Below, piece after piece: positions 11,572 to 23,399 of a stretch of DNA of 64,000 nucleotides (position 1 is its first letter; each line of letters opens with the position of its first letter). The stretch covers positions 1,214,001-1,278,000 of the forward strand of contig JAOTOL010001554.1 in assembly GCA_034440575.1 (NCBI GenBank), in the 5' to 3' direction. The notes under the pieces were generated by a model, which saw nothing but the letters and a program-made list of their open reading frames with translations, did not search any database and was not told the origin of the DNA. Source of the DNA: Imbricaverruca yamaguchii (lineage: Eukaryota > Arthropoda > Thecostraca > Neoverrucidae). The position numbers were made by a program, and so were the translations under genes.

Positions 11572-11909
11572 ACTAATATCAACCTGCCCTGATACAAAAT
11601 GCTTACTTTAGCCAGAATCTTCTATTTGAACTGCAATTGGCAAATATGGAAAATTTTATGTAGCCAAAGACGAAAAAAGATAAAAATTTCGCTCGTGGGT
11701 TTCGTTGGATCCCTAAAGATAAGGAAACGCTGAAAGTTTCATTAAAATATCTGCATCCGTTAAAGCGTGACGACTGGTTTAACTTTTTTGGAGGTGACCT
11801 CACTTGACCTTGACTAATTCGTTGACCCTAGATGATCTGACTGAACAATTTTGAAACAACATGCCAAATTGATGTGGGATAAGGTATGCCAAATTTGGGC
11901 GCGCTGCCT

Positions 11910-11985
11910 CGCGCCGTTAGTCCGCTATCCGCGAAAAACCTGAGGGGGGCGGTTGAAGACACCCCCGAGACCGGACGGGTTAAAG
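11910..11985 (+). repeat. Dispersed repeat (copy 1), ctatccgcgaaaaacctgag core
   Basis: A ~75-bp segment containing ctatccgcgaaaaacctgag and ending in gacgggttaaa recurs at 26297-26382 in the same orientation. The C-run inside it differs in length between copies. Its identity is unknown. Confidence 0.85.
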
Positions 11986-12184
11986 TACCGGAAATATTCG
12001 CTCTCATAGGTTGACCTGCAATGTGCCCTATGAAAATATCGTCAAGTATGTATCAAGTATCTCTGAGGTAGCTGCGAGTACGAAGCTAAAACTTTCACAG
12101 ATCGATTCAACGCCCATGACTACCGTATACACCCACTTAGGTTGAAATCGCTCGCATGGAGGTGTCACCCGTTGGTCGCCCGGT

Positions 12185-13263
12185 GCTGGACCGCCCCACA
12201 CATCAAACACATCCCAAACAAACAGCTCACAATAACACTGGATACACACCGCAACACCTCTCAGAGGATTAAAGATGCATGGGAGCTGGAGTAGATGCCA
12301 GAGGATAAATTGGCTCGCAGATTTGCCAGCCAGGCGAGCTCCTCGGTCTACCGGCCCCCACCCCTATAAACAAACCAAACACTCACATTCTCATCCTGAC
12401 TTTCACCTCCAAACAGCAATCCACACATGTCAAAGCTGGTTACATCACATACAAAGTAATACCACGCGCACCCCTCCCTCGACGCTGCTCCTTTTGTCAA
12501 GGATATGGCCACACGAGGGGAGGGGGCTGCAAACACACAAACCCCACATGTGGCCTCTGTGCCGAACCACACTACACTATCGAGTGCACTGGTGAGGTTA
12601 GGAAATGCGTGGGCTGCGGCGGGAACCACTCCTCCCGGGACGGGGCTTGCACTCGGTGGAGGAAGGAGAAGGACATCCTCCGACTCATCCACATCGAGGG
12701 CGTGGCCCCGTCGCGGGCACGGGAGTGGGGTGACGAGTAGTACTCGATGCTCACCGTCCGGCCCACGCAGACACACACTCACCCTTCAGCCCTACAGAAA
12801 CCCAGACGGATCCTACAATTGTCATTCGGCCAGAACCCACAACAAAACTTACGGCACAAGCACAGGCTTACCACACCCCTCTTACCACACCGCGAAGCAT
12901 ACAAACCACCACGCCTATCACTCCTCCCAGACCCACCCCATGCACGCAAGGGGAATTTTTTTCTTCAGACTCCTCCCTCATCACAGACCACCCACAGACT
13001 CAGAGGAAAAAGACGTTAGCTCAGACAGTGCAGGAACCACTCTACAAACCACCCAAGCACCGACAACAAGAAGAACCAACAAACCAAGCACTATATCCAC
13101 GAACAAACCAACCACAACACCCATGAAAACCAGAATACGTAATAAACCTACTCGACACTAAACAGCATAGAAACAAACATCCAAACAACTCCTCAACCCA
13201 GTCTCTCCCAACTCTGCCCATGACATGTATTTATATCTTTTAAAAAAAAAAAAAAAAAAAAAA
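12185..13263 (+). mobile_element. Partial LINE ORF1 copy 2 with three CCHC zinc knuckles and poly(A)
   Basis: A frame running to the stop near 12740 encodes three consecutive CCHC-type knuckles: CSFCQGYGHTRGGGC (CX2CX4HX5C), CGLCAEPHYTIEC (CX2CX3HX4C) and CVGCGGNHSSRDGAC (CX2CX4HX5C), at about 12490-12650. This is the standard end of a gag-like ORF1 in Jockey/I-group LINEs, where it binds element RNA. The part upstream (12275-12350) is frame-shifted and carries stops. A Pro/Thr/His-rich tail and an A-run (13242-13263) follow, with no endonuclease or reverse transcriptase. It is thus an ORF1-only or internally deleted copy, and not competent by itself. Confidence 0.75.
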
Positions 13264-14500
13264 CGAACAATAAAAAACCAAAAGAAACAAACAAAAAGAA
13301 AGGGAAAAAGAAAAAGTATAAGAAGAACCGAAAAAACAAAACAACAACAACAACAAAGAACTAGGTTAAAGACAAAAAAGAACGTAAGAGACAACTAACA
13401 ATGTATGACCATGTATATTTGCAATGTTAATACCAAGTTAATGCAATTCTGGTATCAATGTTATTCTGGTTACGCCTTGCCCACTTCGTGATCTGGAAAA
13501 AACAGTCTATGGTTACGCAACGAAGCCAGAAATCCAGCGGCAGCGCCTTATGTCAGTGAGCAGGAAGACGCACGGCCAAAGAATGGGACAGGAAACGTGC
13601 ATGGGGCATTCCACAGCATGAAGGAAGCCAGCCAACAGGTAAACATGCGTTTATTGTATAAATATTCCACGTCGATTAGAAGGAACATTAAAGTAAACAC
13701 ATCGGGTCTAACAATAATATATGGCTGCGAAAACTTGACTTTTGACATATCCAGACTTCAACCTGACTCATTCATACACCATCCCAACAAGTGAACAAAA
13801 TTCAATTAACCCCATCTGGCTACCGGGAATATTGTACGAGAGTGTCAGGTAGTGGGAAATATCTACTGCAGTGGTCAGTGACCCCTGCCGGCAGCATCAA
13901 TAGGTTCATATGTGGTCTCCTAACAAGGTCAAATTTTCATCCACACTAGGATCTCACCAGTTATCATAATGAGCTCAATACGAAGTACTCGGATTGTCGA
14001 GGGCCGGGATTCCGAGACGTCAACCCATAACGCTTCCCGAATTAATGCGAGCCAATGACAGTGGTAGTTACTGGAGCTGCATTATTGCGCTGAACGAGTG
14101 CAGCCAGCCACTTTCCGACTGCGACCGCATTCTGGAGCACATCAGTCGTGGCCATGGCTATGGGCGAAGAATCGCTCTCAACAATGGTGCGACCGAGGCG
14201 GTAGCAAAAACCCGATTTTCCTAAGGTTTCCTCATAGCTCTCTATTTTTCAAAGCCCTGAGAAATTGACACACTATTTTTGCTGTTATAAACAAAAACAA
14301 AGCATTTTTTATAATGTCGACCCCTGTTTCGTATGCAGCAGCCTATCCTGTTTCACTACACTACACTACTGCTACAGGCTCGATTCCTATTGGGCTTTCC
14401 CATCGCCAACTATTCAAAAGTTAGGACAGCCAGCTTAGGAATACCTCAGGATGCCAATACACATGTCATTTGTCTGCATACCTACAGTTCACTATAACTA
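13264..14500. other. A-rich then unique sequence; no gene recognised
   Basis: 13264-13340 is a purine-rich (AAC/AAAG) simple sequence continuing the poly(A). The rest shows no supported feature. Confidence 0.45.
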
Positions 14501-15158
14501 TTTGCATCTTTTTATTTGTCTTTTTTGCAAGATAGGCCACCACCAGTTATTAGTAGAAGTAGCCCCAGGAGCACCTCAGCTAGGTAGCAAGCTAGTAACG
14601 CCAAGGAATTCCTGGGGCCATAAAGTGAAATGTTATTAGGGGAAAAGTGTGCATAAATGTGCACTATCTTCTTTCTTAATTGGTACATGATTACGGGAAG
14701 GAAATTTTGTACCAATAATAGTATTCCAAGTTCTTGGTTCTATAAATGGTATGGTATGAAGTCTATAGGTTTTCGGTGAAAAGGGTACATGGAAATGATC
14801 AACATGCCTTAAGTTACTTGGTGATGAGTATTTGAACATATTCATTATAATGATTGGCAATGTTTGATTAAAAAATACGTAAGGTAGTAATGTGTTCTGT
14901 GCCTGTACAACATGAGGGAAGTTCAAAATGCTTTATTTGACAAATAATTCATTTGTGGGATATGAATAGTGCTGATTACCCATGATTCGTAATGCCCTTT
15001 TTCGCATTTTAACAATTCTGTCTAATCCTGTTGGAAACTTGTTTCCCTATTCTAATGCACAATAATTGAATTATGGAAGAATCAAAGTATTATATAGATA
15101 TTTCAATTCACGACTTGTGATAAAGAATCTTGCTCTTCCCATTATTCCTAGATTTCTG

Positions 15159-15539
15159 CTAATTTTTGCAGCAACATATGCTATGTGAAACTTCCATGTT
15201 AATTTTTATAACTATTACTCCAAGATACGTAATTTGCTGTTTTCTATGATCTAATTGAGAATGTATTGCTATGTTTAGGTCAGTACTAGGCATACTGGAA
15301 TAAATTTGGTAGTTTGTTTTATTGACATTCAGTGATAATCTATTGCCTTGAAACCATTCATTCCTTCCTGAAACATTGGCATTGACTTTAATTTGTAATT
15401 CCTCAATATTCGTAGCTTTTATCATGACAGCTGCATCATCAGCCAATAAATAGAATGTTCCATCTAAAGAATTACCCAAATCATTAACATATATAAAGAA
15501 GAGTAGTGGACTAAGTATGGAGCCTTGTGGAACTCCCAT
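15159..15539 (-). pseudogene. Reverse transcriptase fragment of the old LINE
   Basis: The longest surviving frame of the element (126 aa) begins at the conserved block GVPQGSILSPLLFF. It contains LADDAAVM, in which the two Asp residues are catalytic in this fold, and continues through NEWFQGNRLSLNVNKT and ITYLGV, both standard positions in non-LTR reverse transcriptases. It ends by frameshift or stop. No function is expected. Confidence 0.85.
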
Positions 15540-16187
15540 TATAATGCACTCTGCATCTGAGACTATATCATTAATTTTAGTTTGCTGATAACGATCTTTT
15601 AACTAAGAATGCAATATCACGAGTAGAGTCCCTGCGATGCCAATATGTTGTATTTTTTAAAGTAAAATGGCAATGCTCACAGTATCAAAGGCTTTTTTCA
15701 AGTCAATATAGAGACCACAAGTAAGTTCTTTCTTTTCCAAAGATGTTGTAATTTGGTCATACATGTGAGCAATCGGCATGTAGGTGCTATGATTTTTATA
15801 AAACCAAATTGGAGAGTACTGAGTATATTATTCAGCTCTAGATAAGATAGAATAATAATAAACCATCTTTTCAAGGACTTTGGAAAATACTGATAGCATA
15901 GAAATTGGCGTATAATTTGTGAATTTGTTCAATTCTCCCGATTTAAATACGGGGATAGTCATGGCTTGTTTTAGTTGCTTAGGAAAAACTCCACTTCTGA
16001 GGCAGAGGTTAAAGAAGTGGGTGACTTGTGTCCGGATATTTGTATACGTCAGTAAGAGAGTTTTTGTGCTAATGCCATCAGCCCCTCCTCCAACGGAGTT
16101 CAGTTATTTTATAATTGTTTCAACTTGGATTTCATTAGTGTACACTTCTTGTTCCCAATTAGCATAGTCATGCCCTGCAATATATTC

Positions 16188-16718
16188 TATATGCAATATG
16201 TTGGCTTTTAGAGAGAGTACAAGAGGGCTACAAAAATGGTTAATGGTATAAGCAACCTGGTATATGAGGAAAAATTGAAGAAATTCAACATGTTTTCACT
16301 TAGTTATAGAAGGCTGAGAGGAGATCTCATCGAGGTCTTTAAGTTTGTCCATGGTCTGGAGAGGGGATATCTTGGGAAAATGTTTGAATTTAACGGAAAT
16401 GATGCAATTAGAGGTCATAAATTCAAAATTAAAGTTAACCACAGCAGAACAAGGTTAAGGCAGACTTTCTTCACCAGCAGGGTAGTAGAACACTGGAACC
16501 AGCTGCCAGAAAAAAATTGTTAGTAGTAGCACATTGAACATCTTTAAAAACAGCATAGACAATCATTATAAGAATAGAGGGCTTGCTTTTCAGTATTACA
16601 GGGAGAGCTGATTGACAGATTTGGTGGGCAATTGGTTCAGTGTACAGAGTGCATCCAAGAACGGGCCTTGTGGCTCATCGTTGCACTAACCTTTTATGTT
16701 TTTATGTCTTTATTCTAT
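16188..16718 (+). mobile_element. CR1-type LINE, 5'-truncated copy A, nested
   Basis: The 3' ~530 bases of the same CR1 family as at 44684-51225. A frame (16236-16523) encodes the ORF2 C-terminus with MVNGISNLVYEEKLKK and EHWNQLPEK, ended early by frameshift. The 3' end is the family's tttatgt-type short repeat tail (16692-16710). The octamer tattctat flanks both sides (16183-16190 and 16711-16718) and may be a target duplication. However, CR1 tails can resemble this octamer, so the right-hand copy could belong to the tail. Confidence 0.88.
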
Positions 16719-16872
16719 TGGGTTTTTGTTAGAAGTAGTGATCTTCCTTTCTAACTTGCTGCCAATGGTTGAAAAGAAATTGTTGAAGGTATTAGGATTT
16801 TGTTCTGTTTGATATTTATTATCTTCTTCATATAACATGGACTCTGGGGTTTTTTGCTTTGTTCTATGTTTA

Positions 16873-17030
16873 TTTATCATAACGTCATAAATAAAGTGTT
16901 AAGGCTTAATAAGGGCCACAAGGGCCCATCTGGGTCAAGCCTGTCTAGAAGATATTAGAAAGTACATGTTCACACCTATCAATTCCAAACCCATGCAATC
17001 CCTCCACCTGTGCCACCACAGATATCAGCT
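16873..17030 (-). mobile_element. Short fragment of a second CR1 subfamily, nested
   Basis: On the minus strand the segment ends gggcccttgtggcccttatt and then acactttatttatgac, resembling a CR1 3' terminus but clearly different from copy A. It sits between the LINE pieces encoding KKTWKLLHELIS and NKHRTKQKTPESM. These belong next to one another in the host element, so this is an insertion. Confidence 0.55.
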
Positions 17031-17280
17031 CATGTAGTAGTTTCCAAGTTTTCTTTCCATTTCATTTGCTACAGTAAAGGGCATTTGAATAGTGTAGCTT
17101 CTTTGCTTCTCTGATTATCTTGATAAGGATGTTCCTGAATTGCATGTATTAAACCTCATTATGTGGATTTGGATTTTTAAGAATCCTCTTATATAGTTTT
17201 TTTCTCGATTTATGGAACATAATATGCCATAACTAATCCAGGTTTTCATTGGGGTTTTCCTCCTACTTGGGAAAATATTT

Positions 17281-18075
17281 TTTTTGTAACAAGATGCATG
17301 CCGTCTTTATATGCTGAGAGCAAATCACTACATTCTATACAGGGTGTCAATTTTTGAAAAAACATTGGGGGGGGGGGGGGGAACGAAGTGCCACCGCACG
17401 TACCCCCCTCCCCTAACCAAAAACTCATCGGATTTCGCACACTATATTTTCAGATCTCAGAAATTCTGTTTTTGCATTCGACGATTTGTATGTTTATGTT
17501 TATTCAGCTTACTCACGAACGAGGAAAATCGTCCAATAACTGGTGAAATCACATAATTAAAAGAGCGGTACACAGTACATGTAAACATAACAACTCTGAG
17601 TAACGGCATGCGACTGCAGTTTCATACAGTGGGCTCGGATATATCGTCATCGTCATCGTCAGCGTCTTCCCCTCACTCCTTACACCAACAAGCACACACC
17701 GGCTTAAATAAAAATGTTTCAGCGATTAGATGCAGGCTAAAACACACCGGCCTTGATGGAGTATCGGAGCACAACAGACCTGAACTGTGACGATAATCGG
17801 TGAAAGTATTTCCTTGGCGCCTAACATTATAGAGGGGTGAAGCCAAAGTTGTGATTGGGCGAGTTCAGGGTCGGGGAGAATATTTTCATTCACACCTGTG
17901 ACATCAGAATATCACTTTGCAGTTTCCAGTGAATTTGGAGCACTTTACCACAGGACAATTCATTGTCGAATAACACCATTAAACGTCCAAAGGGAAAACA
18001 CCGAGAATAATTTTGTGAAGAGGATCATGCTACGGATGGGAAAAATCCCGGAAAAACCGTTTTCTCTAACCATGA
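17281..18075. other. No gene; G15 run at about 17369
   Basis: Contains a long G-run followed about 20 bases later by C-rich sequence (cgtacccccctcccc), able to fold or form a quadruplex. A short tcatcgtcatcgtcatcgtc-like repeat lies at about 17645. No exon was recognised. Confidence 0.5.
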
Positions 18076-18076
18076 A

Positions 18077-18300
18077 GTCCACTGTGGCGAGCCAGGGCCG
18101 CGGAGCACACCGTCTACTGTGGCGGACGAGTGCCCAGGAGCACGCCGTCCACTATGGCGGACCAGGGCCGTGAAGTACACACCGTCCACTGTGGCGGGCC
18201 AGGGTCGCAGAGCACGCCGTCCACTGTGGCGGACCGGAGTCGCGGAGTACACCTTCCACTGTGGTGGACTGGGGCTGCTGAGTCCATTGCGGCAGATCAG
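18077..18300 (+). repeat. ~35-bp minisatellite, about 6 units
   Basis: The unit is approximately gtccactgtggcggaccagg followed by gccgcggagcacacc, with 10-20 percent divergence between units. ORFs on both strands across it are artefacts of the array. Confidence 0.9.
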
Positions 18301-19519
18301 GGCCATCAACAGGTCAAATTATATCATGCCATGGTAGTGGCGTACCTGGGATTTGCGATGGGGTGGGCAAACTGATTTGGAATTGTCGCACAGACTCCAA
18401 TTTTTTTAAAATGTCCACGAACCACTATGTTTGTCAGTGAGATACTATTTTATTTTATTTTTAAAGAATAATTACTGACCAACTTAGCTGCCCTGTCGAG
18501 GGGGCCAAATATGCCACAATCATTTCTGAATCACCAGATTTCAACACGAACTCCCCGATCCTGTTCAAAGGATATTGTGTTCGTACCCCTTGATAAGTCA
18601 CCCCACACTGCTGAAATTACACCGGTACAAATCGCAAAACAAAAATGTAAAATTTTCCGATTTTAGTCATTCCGATTACTGACGCAGGGTCGCTAAAACG
18701 CCAACAGTCGTGCACATGTACCTTGCGCACCTTGCGCACTCGGCGCATCCGCCACACTACGTGAGCTTCTCCAGTTTCTGCTAGGTCTCCAACGTTTTGC
18801 TAATTGCTGTCACATGATAGTCTTGTGCCATATTTGGCATGTGGATTTACTGGCATGGCGGCTCGCTTAGAAAATTCGGTTAATTCAATTCCATGTATTA
18901 GTTTTCCTCTTCCGACATTTGCTCGTGTTTAAAAAATTATGATGCATTGAGCTTTGATGCACCCCATATCTTAGGATAAATATCCTCCAAGATTATCCAC
19001 CGAGCCGAGACCCCAGCTAGGTGTTCGCTGTTTTCCCGTTGTTTTTATTCGCCTACGGATGTGTTTTAAAACTCCAGCCAATTTGGGCCCCAGTGTGCTT
19101 TTTTCAGGGCCCCTGACCGACTCTTTGGAAGACCACCATCTCTCAGGATTGACGATTGTCCCGGATAGTGTTGTCGAAGTGTCTAGCATTAGGATTGTAC
19201 ATGATATCGAAAGATGTGGTTCGTTTAGCTGTCAGGCTTTTTTAGCTTCTTGAATGTTGTGTATCGAACCTTTAACTGATATAATTGTTTGAATTTTCAA
19301 ATAAAAAATACAGCCCCTCACAGAATGTTGGTGTGGCAATTCCACACAAACTTTGAAGTTAGTGTGGCCATGGACATACCTGCTATACCGCATTCTGCAG
19401 CCATGGCCGTGGCACATTCCTGAGCGGTGGCGGCCCCTGGCGTCAGCTGAGCCGACACAGAACTCGTTGTGGTGACGGCCTATCGCCTATCGTGGCTATC
19501 GGGGTGGTCACCGCCACAC
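18301..19519. other. No gene recognised
   Basis: Mixed-composition sequence. It includes tagtggcgtacctgggattt at about 18338, a motif of a type often seen at ends of DNA transposons. A related inverted motif occurs at 23346-23368. No exon is supported. Confidence 0.35.
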
Positions 19520-20268
19520 CTGCAACTAGCATCCACTGGTCAAAGGACAGCCAACTGGCTCTGGGGACGAGACCCATGCATGTGGCATGTGACACCCACT
19601 GGCCAGGGACAGCCGTGGCTGGGGACGAGACCCATGCATGTGGCTATGTGACACCCACTGATCAAGGGACAGCCAACTGGCTCTGGGGACGAGACCCATG
19701 CATGTGACACCCACTGGTCAAGGGACAGCCAACTGTCTCTGGGGACGAGACCCATGCATGTGGCATGTGACACCCACTGGCCAGGGACAGCCGTGGCTGG
19801 GGACGAGACCCATGCATGTGGCATACACTGGCCAAGGGGCAGCCAACTGGCCGGGGACGAGACCCATGCATGTGGCATACACTGGTCAAGGGTCAGCCAA
19901 CTGGCTCTGGGGACGAGACCCATGCATGTGGCATGTGACACCCACTGGCCAGGGACAGCCGTGGCTGGGGACGAGACCCATGCATGTGGCATCCACTGGT
20001 CAAGGGACAGCCAACTGGCTCTGGGGACGAGACCCATGCATGTGGGATGTGACACCCACTGGCCAGGGACAGCCGTGGCTGGGAACGAGACCCATGCATG
20101 TGGCATGTGACACCCACTGGCCAGGGACAGCCGTGGCTGGGGACGAGACCCATGCATTTGGCATGTGACACCCACTGGCCAGGGACAGCCGTGGCTGGGG
20201 ACGAGACCCATGCATGTGGCATGTGACACCCACTGGCCAGGGACAGCCGTGGCTGGGGACGAGTATGG
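19520..20268 (+). repeat. ~58-bp minisatellite with two monomer types, 13 units
   Basis: Each unit contains ggggacgagacccatgcatg, and about thirteen occur between 19566 and 20259. Type A carries ggccagggacagccgtggct. Type B carries caagggacagccaactggct. The order reads roughly B A B B A B B A B A A A A, ending in a run of A units, so the right end expanded last. The minus strand stays open for hundreds of codons, which gives a long repetitive ORF (20394-19540) with no independent support. Confidence 0.95.
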
Positions 20269-20795
20269 GTGTGAGACGGCCCGAGGACACCGTCCCGATA
20301 GGAATGTGATGAGTACGTGTGCATTGCCATGAAGACTGAACAAAAATTTACTGACCGTGGTGAGTTCACGAGCATTGCTTGTCGTGTTATACACTCGTTA
20401 GTTCCGTTATCAAGTGGCTGTTGATCGAGGCCGGTATGAAACAAGTGTCGGCACGGAGGCACACGTGAGCAAGATAGGGAGTCCATCCATGCATAGTATC
20501 ATTTTGAGCTGTGAGCAGAACAGAACAGTTTAAATATAAATTATATCTGGGTATAAATAATATAAATTAACGGTGATAAGGAACATTTCTAGCCCTTCTT
20601 CATATGACTGTACATAGGTTGATTCAGAGGAGACTTGATCAATGTTATATTTAGTGAACAAACGATACGCCCCAAAACGGAAGCGATTTCGGTGAGTCTC
20701 AATGTATCAGTCGATTTGTGGGGAAACTCCCCATATCTTTAATTCAGCATGCACGTGGGGCATGGAGGCCAACTGACATCCCTATCACTGTTCTT
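20269..20795. other. No gene recognised
   Basis: Unique-looking sequence between two tandem arrays. Confidence 0.4.
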
Positions 20796-20940
20796 TCGGT
20801 CAGGTAATGTCTGACTGCTTGATTTTCTATACCACTTTCACTCAACGTTCGGTCATGTAATATCTGACTGCTTCATATACTAAACCACAATCATTTAACG
20901 TTCGGTTAGGTAACATCTGACTGCTTCACATACCATATGA
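20796..20940 (+). repeat. 53-bp tandem repeat, 3 units
   Basis: Copies of tcggt-aggtaa-tctgactgctt start at 20796, 20849 and 20902. Divergence is moderate. Confidence 0.85.
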
Positions 20941-21097
20941 AGCATGCTACTACTATATACTACCACACATACGATACCATACCATATCATACGACGCACA
21001 TTACCACTAGTGACATACTACGACAGGACTATAGCCGGATTGTGATATCTGGCCCGGGGCCGCCATCCGTCGGCTTAAGGACGCTCTTTCACGGCCA

Positions 21098-22634
21098 AAG
21101 CTCGGTTGACACTACGGCATTTTGACGCTTTCTGAGCGTTTATTCATCGTTTTTAAGCCGTTTCGTTATTTTAAAAAAAACGGCAATCGAACGTATTTCA
21201 GACGCCCGTCAAGACTGCGTTTTACGAACGTTTAACGCGATCGGAGCGTCGCACAGTGTGCACCGGGGTATGTCACGACCGGATAATGAACGTCTATCTT
21301 GCTTCAAAAAGATAGATTTGGTTTATCTTTTTAACGCCGATTCAGCGTTTAATGCTCTGTTGGTGTAATTGAGTGGTCGCAAGATATTCGAAGTTTTGTT
21401 GGCTGTCTATACCAGAGTGGAAACATTAATTTACATTTATCTACAATATTGCATTTCCTAGCACATCTCTTCTGGCCACGTGGTAGAGAGGTAGCCCTGG
21501 AAAATAGTCACAGGTGCAATTGTATGCAATGCTGTGTTAAGTTTGTGTTTTATTGGCACTGTAAAAGCATGCTTGTTCACCCAAGATTGAAAGGTGGTAA
21601 ATAATATTTTCTGGCTGTGCATGCGGCCCTGACAGAATCTTACAAGTATCTCTGAAGAACATAGCCATGTAGGAAATCATTGGTTCAGTGAGTTCCAGGT
21701 GCCTATTGTAAGCGATGAAAAACCACTAACAATTCCTGATACTCCAAACACAACTTGGCTTTGCCAAGTTATGCTTGATGGTGAATAATATATTCATAAT
21801 TTCCATTGGTGTAAATGTCAATTCGTTGCAATTTTCAAAGCCAAAAATATCGGTTATGCATGCCCAGTGCCAACTACAGATGCTCTCTTTTCTGATGTGT
21901 GCATGATATGCATATTGAAATATGTATATGCTTGCTCTGGTCCTTGGTTTTTGGAGTAAGCATGCAGTCAAGTCTATCACAGCATTCAACATTGTTTGTA
22001 AAAAATGACGCAATAGAAATGTATCACAGATAACGTATTAATTTACACTGAGAGATTGATGATTTGACTCAAACCCCGGTCATGCATTGCACATTAGCTG
22101 GTTTCCATTAATTTTACAAACTTCTTCATCAGTGCAAACAAAGACTTTTACCTTGCCTGGTTAGCTCACCATATGATTGGCTAAAACACTGAAATATATT
22201 TAAATGCCTAAATATATTTAATATATTTTTAAAATATATATTCAAGACACGGTGGGTCAAGGCTACACCCCATGAGCAGAAGCATGAGGAAATCTTCATC
22301 TGTCATATTTCTCCGACAGTAAAATCAGCGGTCGACAACCTAAAATAAAAAAATACAAGAATATAACCTGCGACATATCTCAGCTTCCATCGGTACAAGT
22401 ATTCAGGATTTCCACACAACTTGAATCGACGGCAGTCGCGTAAGAATGGCCTGATTTGCGTCATAATTGATTCGCCGGGAAGTGTAAGTGAATCGTTTTC
22501 TTTCGTCGAAACAGCGTTAATTATTCTCGGTGTATTTCCGCTCGTTTTACGATGCTTATCTTCTGTTTGACTTTCAATATCCGTTCGTTTTACGAATGAT
22601 TGACGCTCCGAATTATCAAGTGTGAACCGAGCTT
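21098..22634. mobile_element. Candidate TIR-bounded DNA element, non-autonomous
   Basis: aagctcggttgacact (21098-21113) is inverted at 22619-22634 (agtgtgaaccgagctt), with 15 of 16 positions matching. Subterminal sequence on both sides shares cgttttacgaa and tgacgct-like words, as is usual within one element. There is no transposase-like ORF. A target duplication is not evident, so the boundary call is tentative. Confidence 0.5.
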
Positions 22635-22639
22635 AAGGG

Positions 22640-23375
22640 CACTCGCCGTTCGGCCGAAGCCCCCTCCCCTCTTAAAAAAACTTTGCCTTCTCAATCATGC
22701 AATTTGCTTCCTGTGCAATTTCTTACCCAATCGGCTCCGGGGCTCTTCATACCCGTCCTGGACCCTCTCCGACAGCCCGGGTCCTTCTGTGGCTAGGGGT
22801 CATCTCCCTTGGCACAAGGGCCCTCCTTAGCGATTCAGGGCCTCCTCTGTCGGATCGGAGGCTCTCTGTAAACGGGTTCCGTGTCTGACGGTCCGAGGTC
22901 GTTGCCGGCAACTAGGGCCTCCTCCGTCGTGTCAGGGCCCTCTTTGACGACCCAGCGTCTCTCTTTTGGCAAGCCGGAGTCCATTTTCCAAAAGTTTGAG
23001 CCTATTAGGTCAGGAACCGTTTTTCGGCCTTAGCTCCACCAACAGTCCAGGGGTACTTCATATTGGCTCGAGGCTTTCTCCGTCAGCCCGTGCCATTCTA
23101 CGATCCTGGGCCCCCTCCGTCGATCTAGAAGCCCTTCACGGTAGCCCAGCCAAGGGCCGTCAATGTCTTCCTGACAGCACATTCCGTTTACTCAGGGCTC
23201 TCTTCATCGGCCTGTGACCCTTTCCGTTAACCCTGGGTCCCTTTCATCGGTCCAGGGGCCCTTCATGTCGCTCAGTGGGCTCAAGAGCCCCCTTCACCGA
23301 AACCTGGAGGGCCCCTCCGATCCTCCCGGGGGACTGCATCTTCGCCCCCCCCTCCTTGGCTACGCCACTGCACGA
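22640..23375 (+). repeat. GC-rich degenerate tandem region
   Basis: Diverged units built round agggccctcc and gtcggnncaggg follow one another for about 700 bases. The open frames are artefacts of composition. The right end, tggctacgccactg (23355-23368), resembles a transposon terminus. Confidence 0.55.
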
Positions 23376-23399
23376 CGCCTGAATCCATTGGCCTAAATT

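Larger units (their letters stand above)
14500..17280 (-). mobile_element. Old non-LTR retrotransposon, broken, with nested CR1 copies
   Basis: Read 5' to 3' on the minus strand, order and motifs match a LINE ORF2 from the pre-reverse-transcriptase region onward. KSRKKLYKRILKNPNP is at ~17200 and IREAKKLHYSNALY at ~17110. FNNFFSTIGSKLE is at ~16790, GGGADGIST at ~16090 and PVFKSGELNKFTNYTPIS at ~15935. IDLKKAFDTV is at ~15700, GVPQGSILSPLLF at 15539 and LADDAAVM (the F/YADD-type catalytic block) at ~15450. A C-terminal tail is at 14926-14636. Frameshifts and stops are frequent. The family differs from the CR1 copies elsewhere in this window. The endonuclease region is missing, so the copy is 5'-truncated or its start has decayed. 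Two CR1-type insertions interrupt it (16191-16711 and about 16873-17030), and the LINE reading resumes across both. Confidence 0.88.

Noticed and set aside
12505..13161. 218-codon plus-strand ORF
   Set aside because: The zinc-knuckle reading of LINE ORF1 lies in a different frame over the same bases. This ORF is a Thr/His-rich shadow of it.
19540..20394. 284-codon ORF on the minus strand, with shorter ones overlapping
   Set aside because: It is produced by the 58-bp tandem array lacking stop codons. The protein is only repeats, and both strands are open.
22600..23396. Several Pro/Ser/Leu-rich ORFs
   Set aside because: They come from GC-rich degenerate repeats. Frames overlap without a consistent protein.
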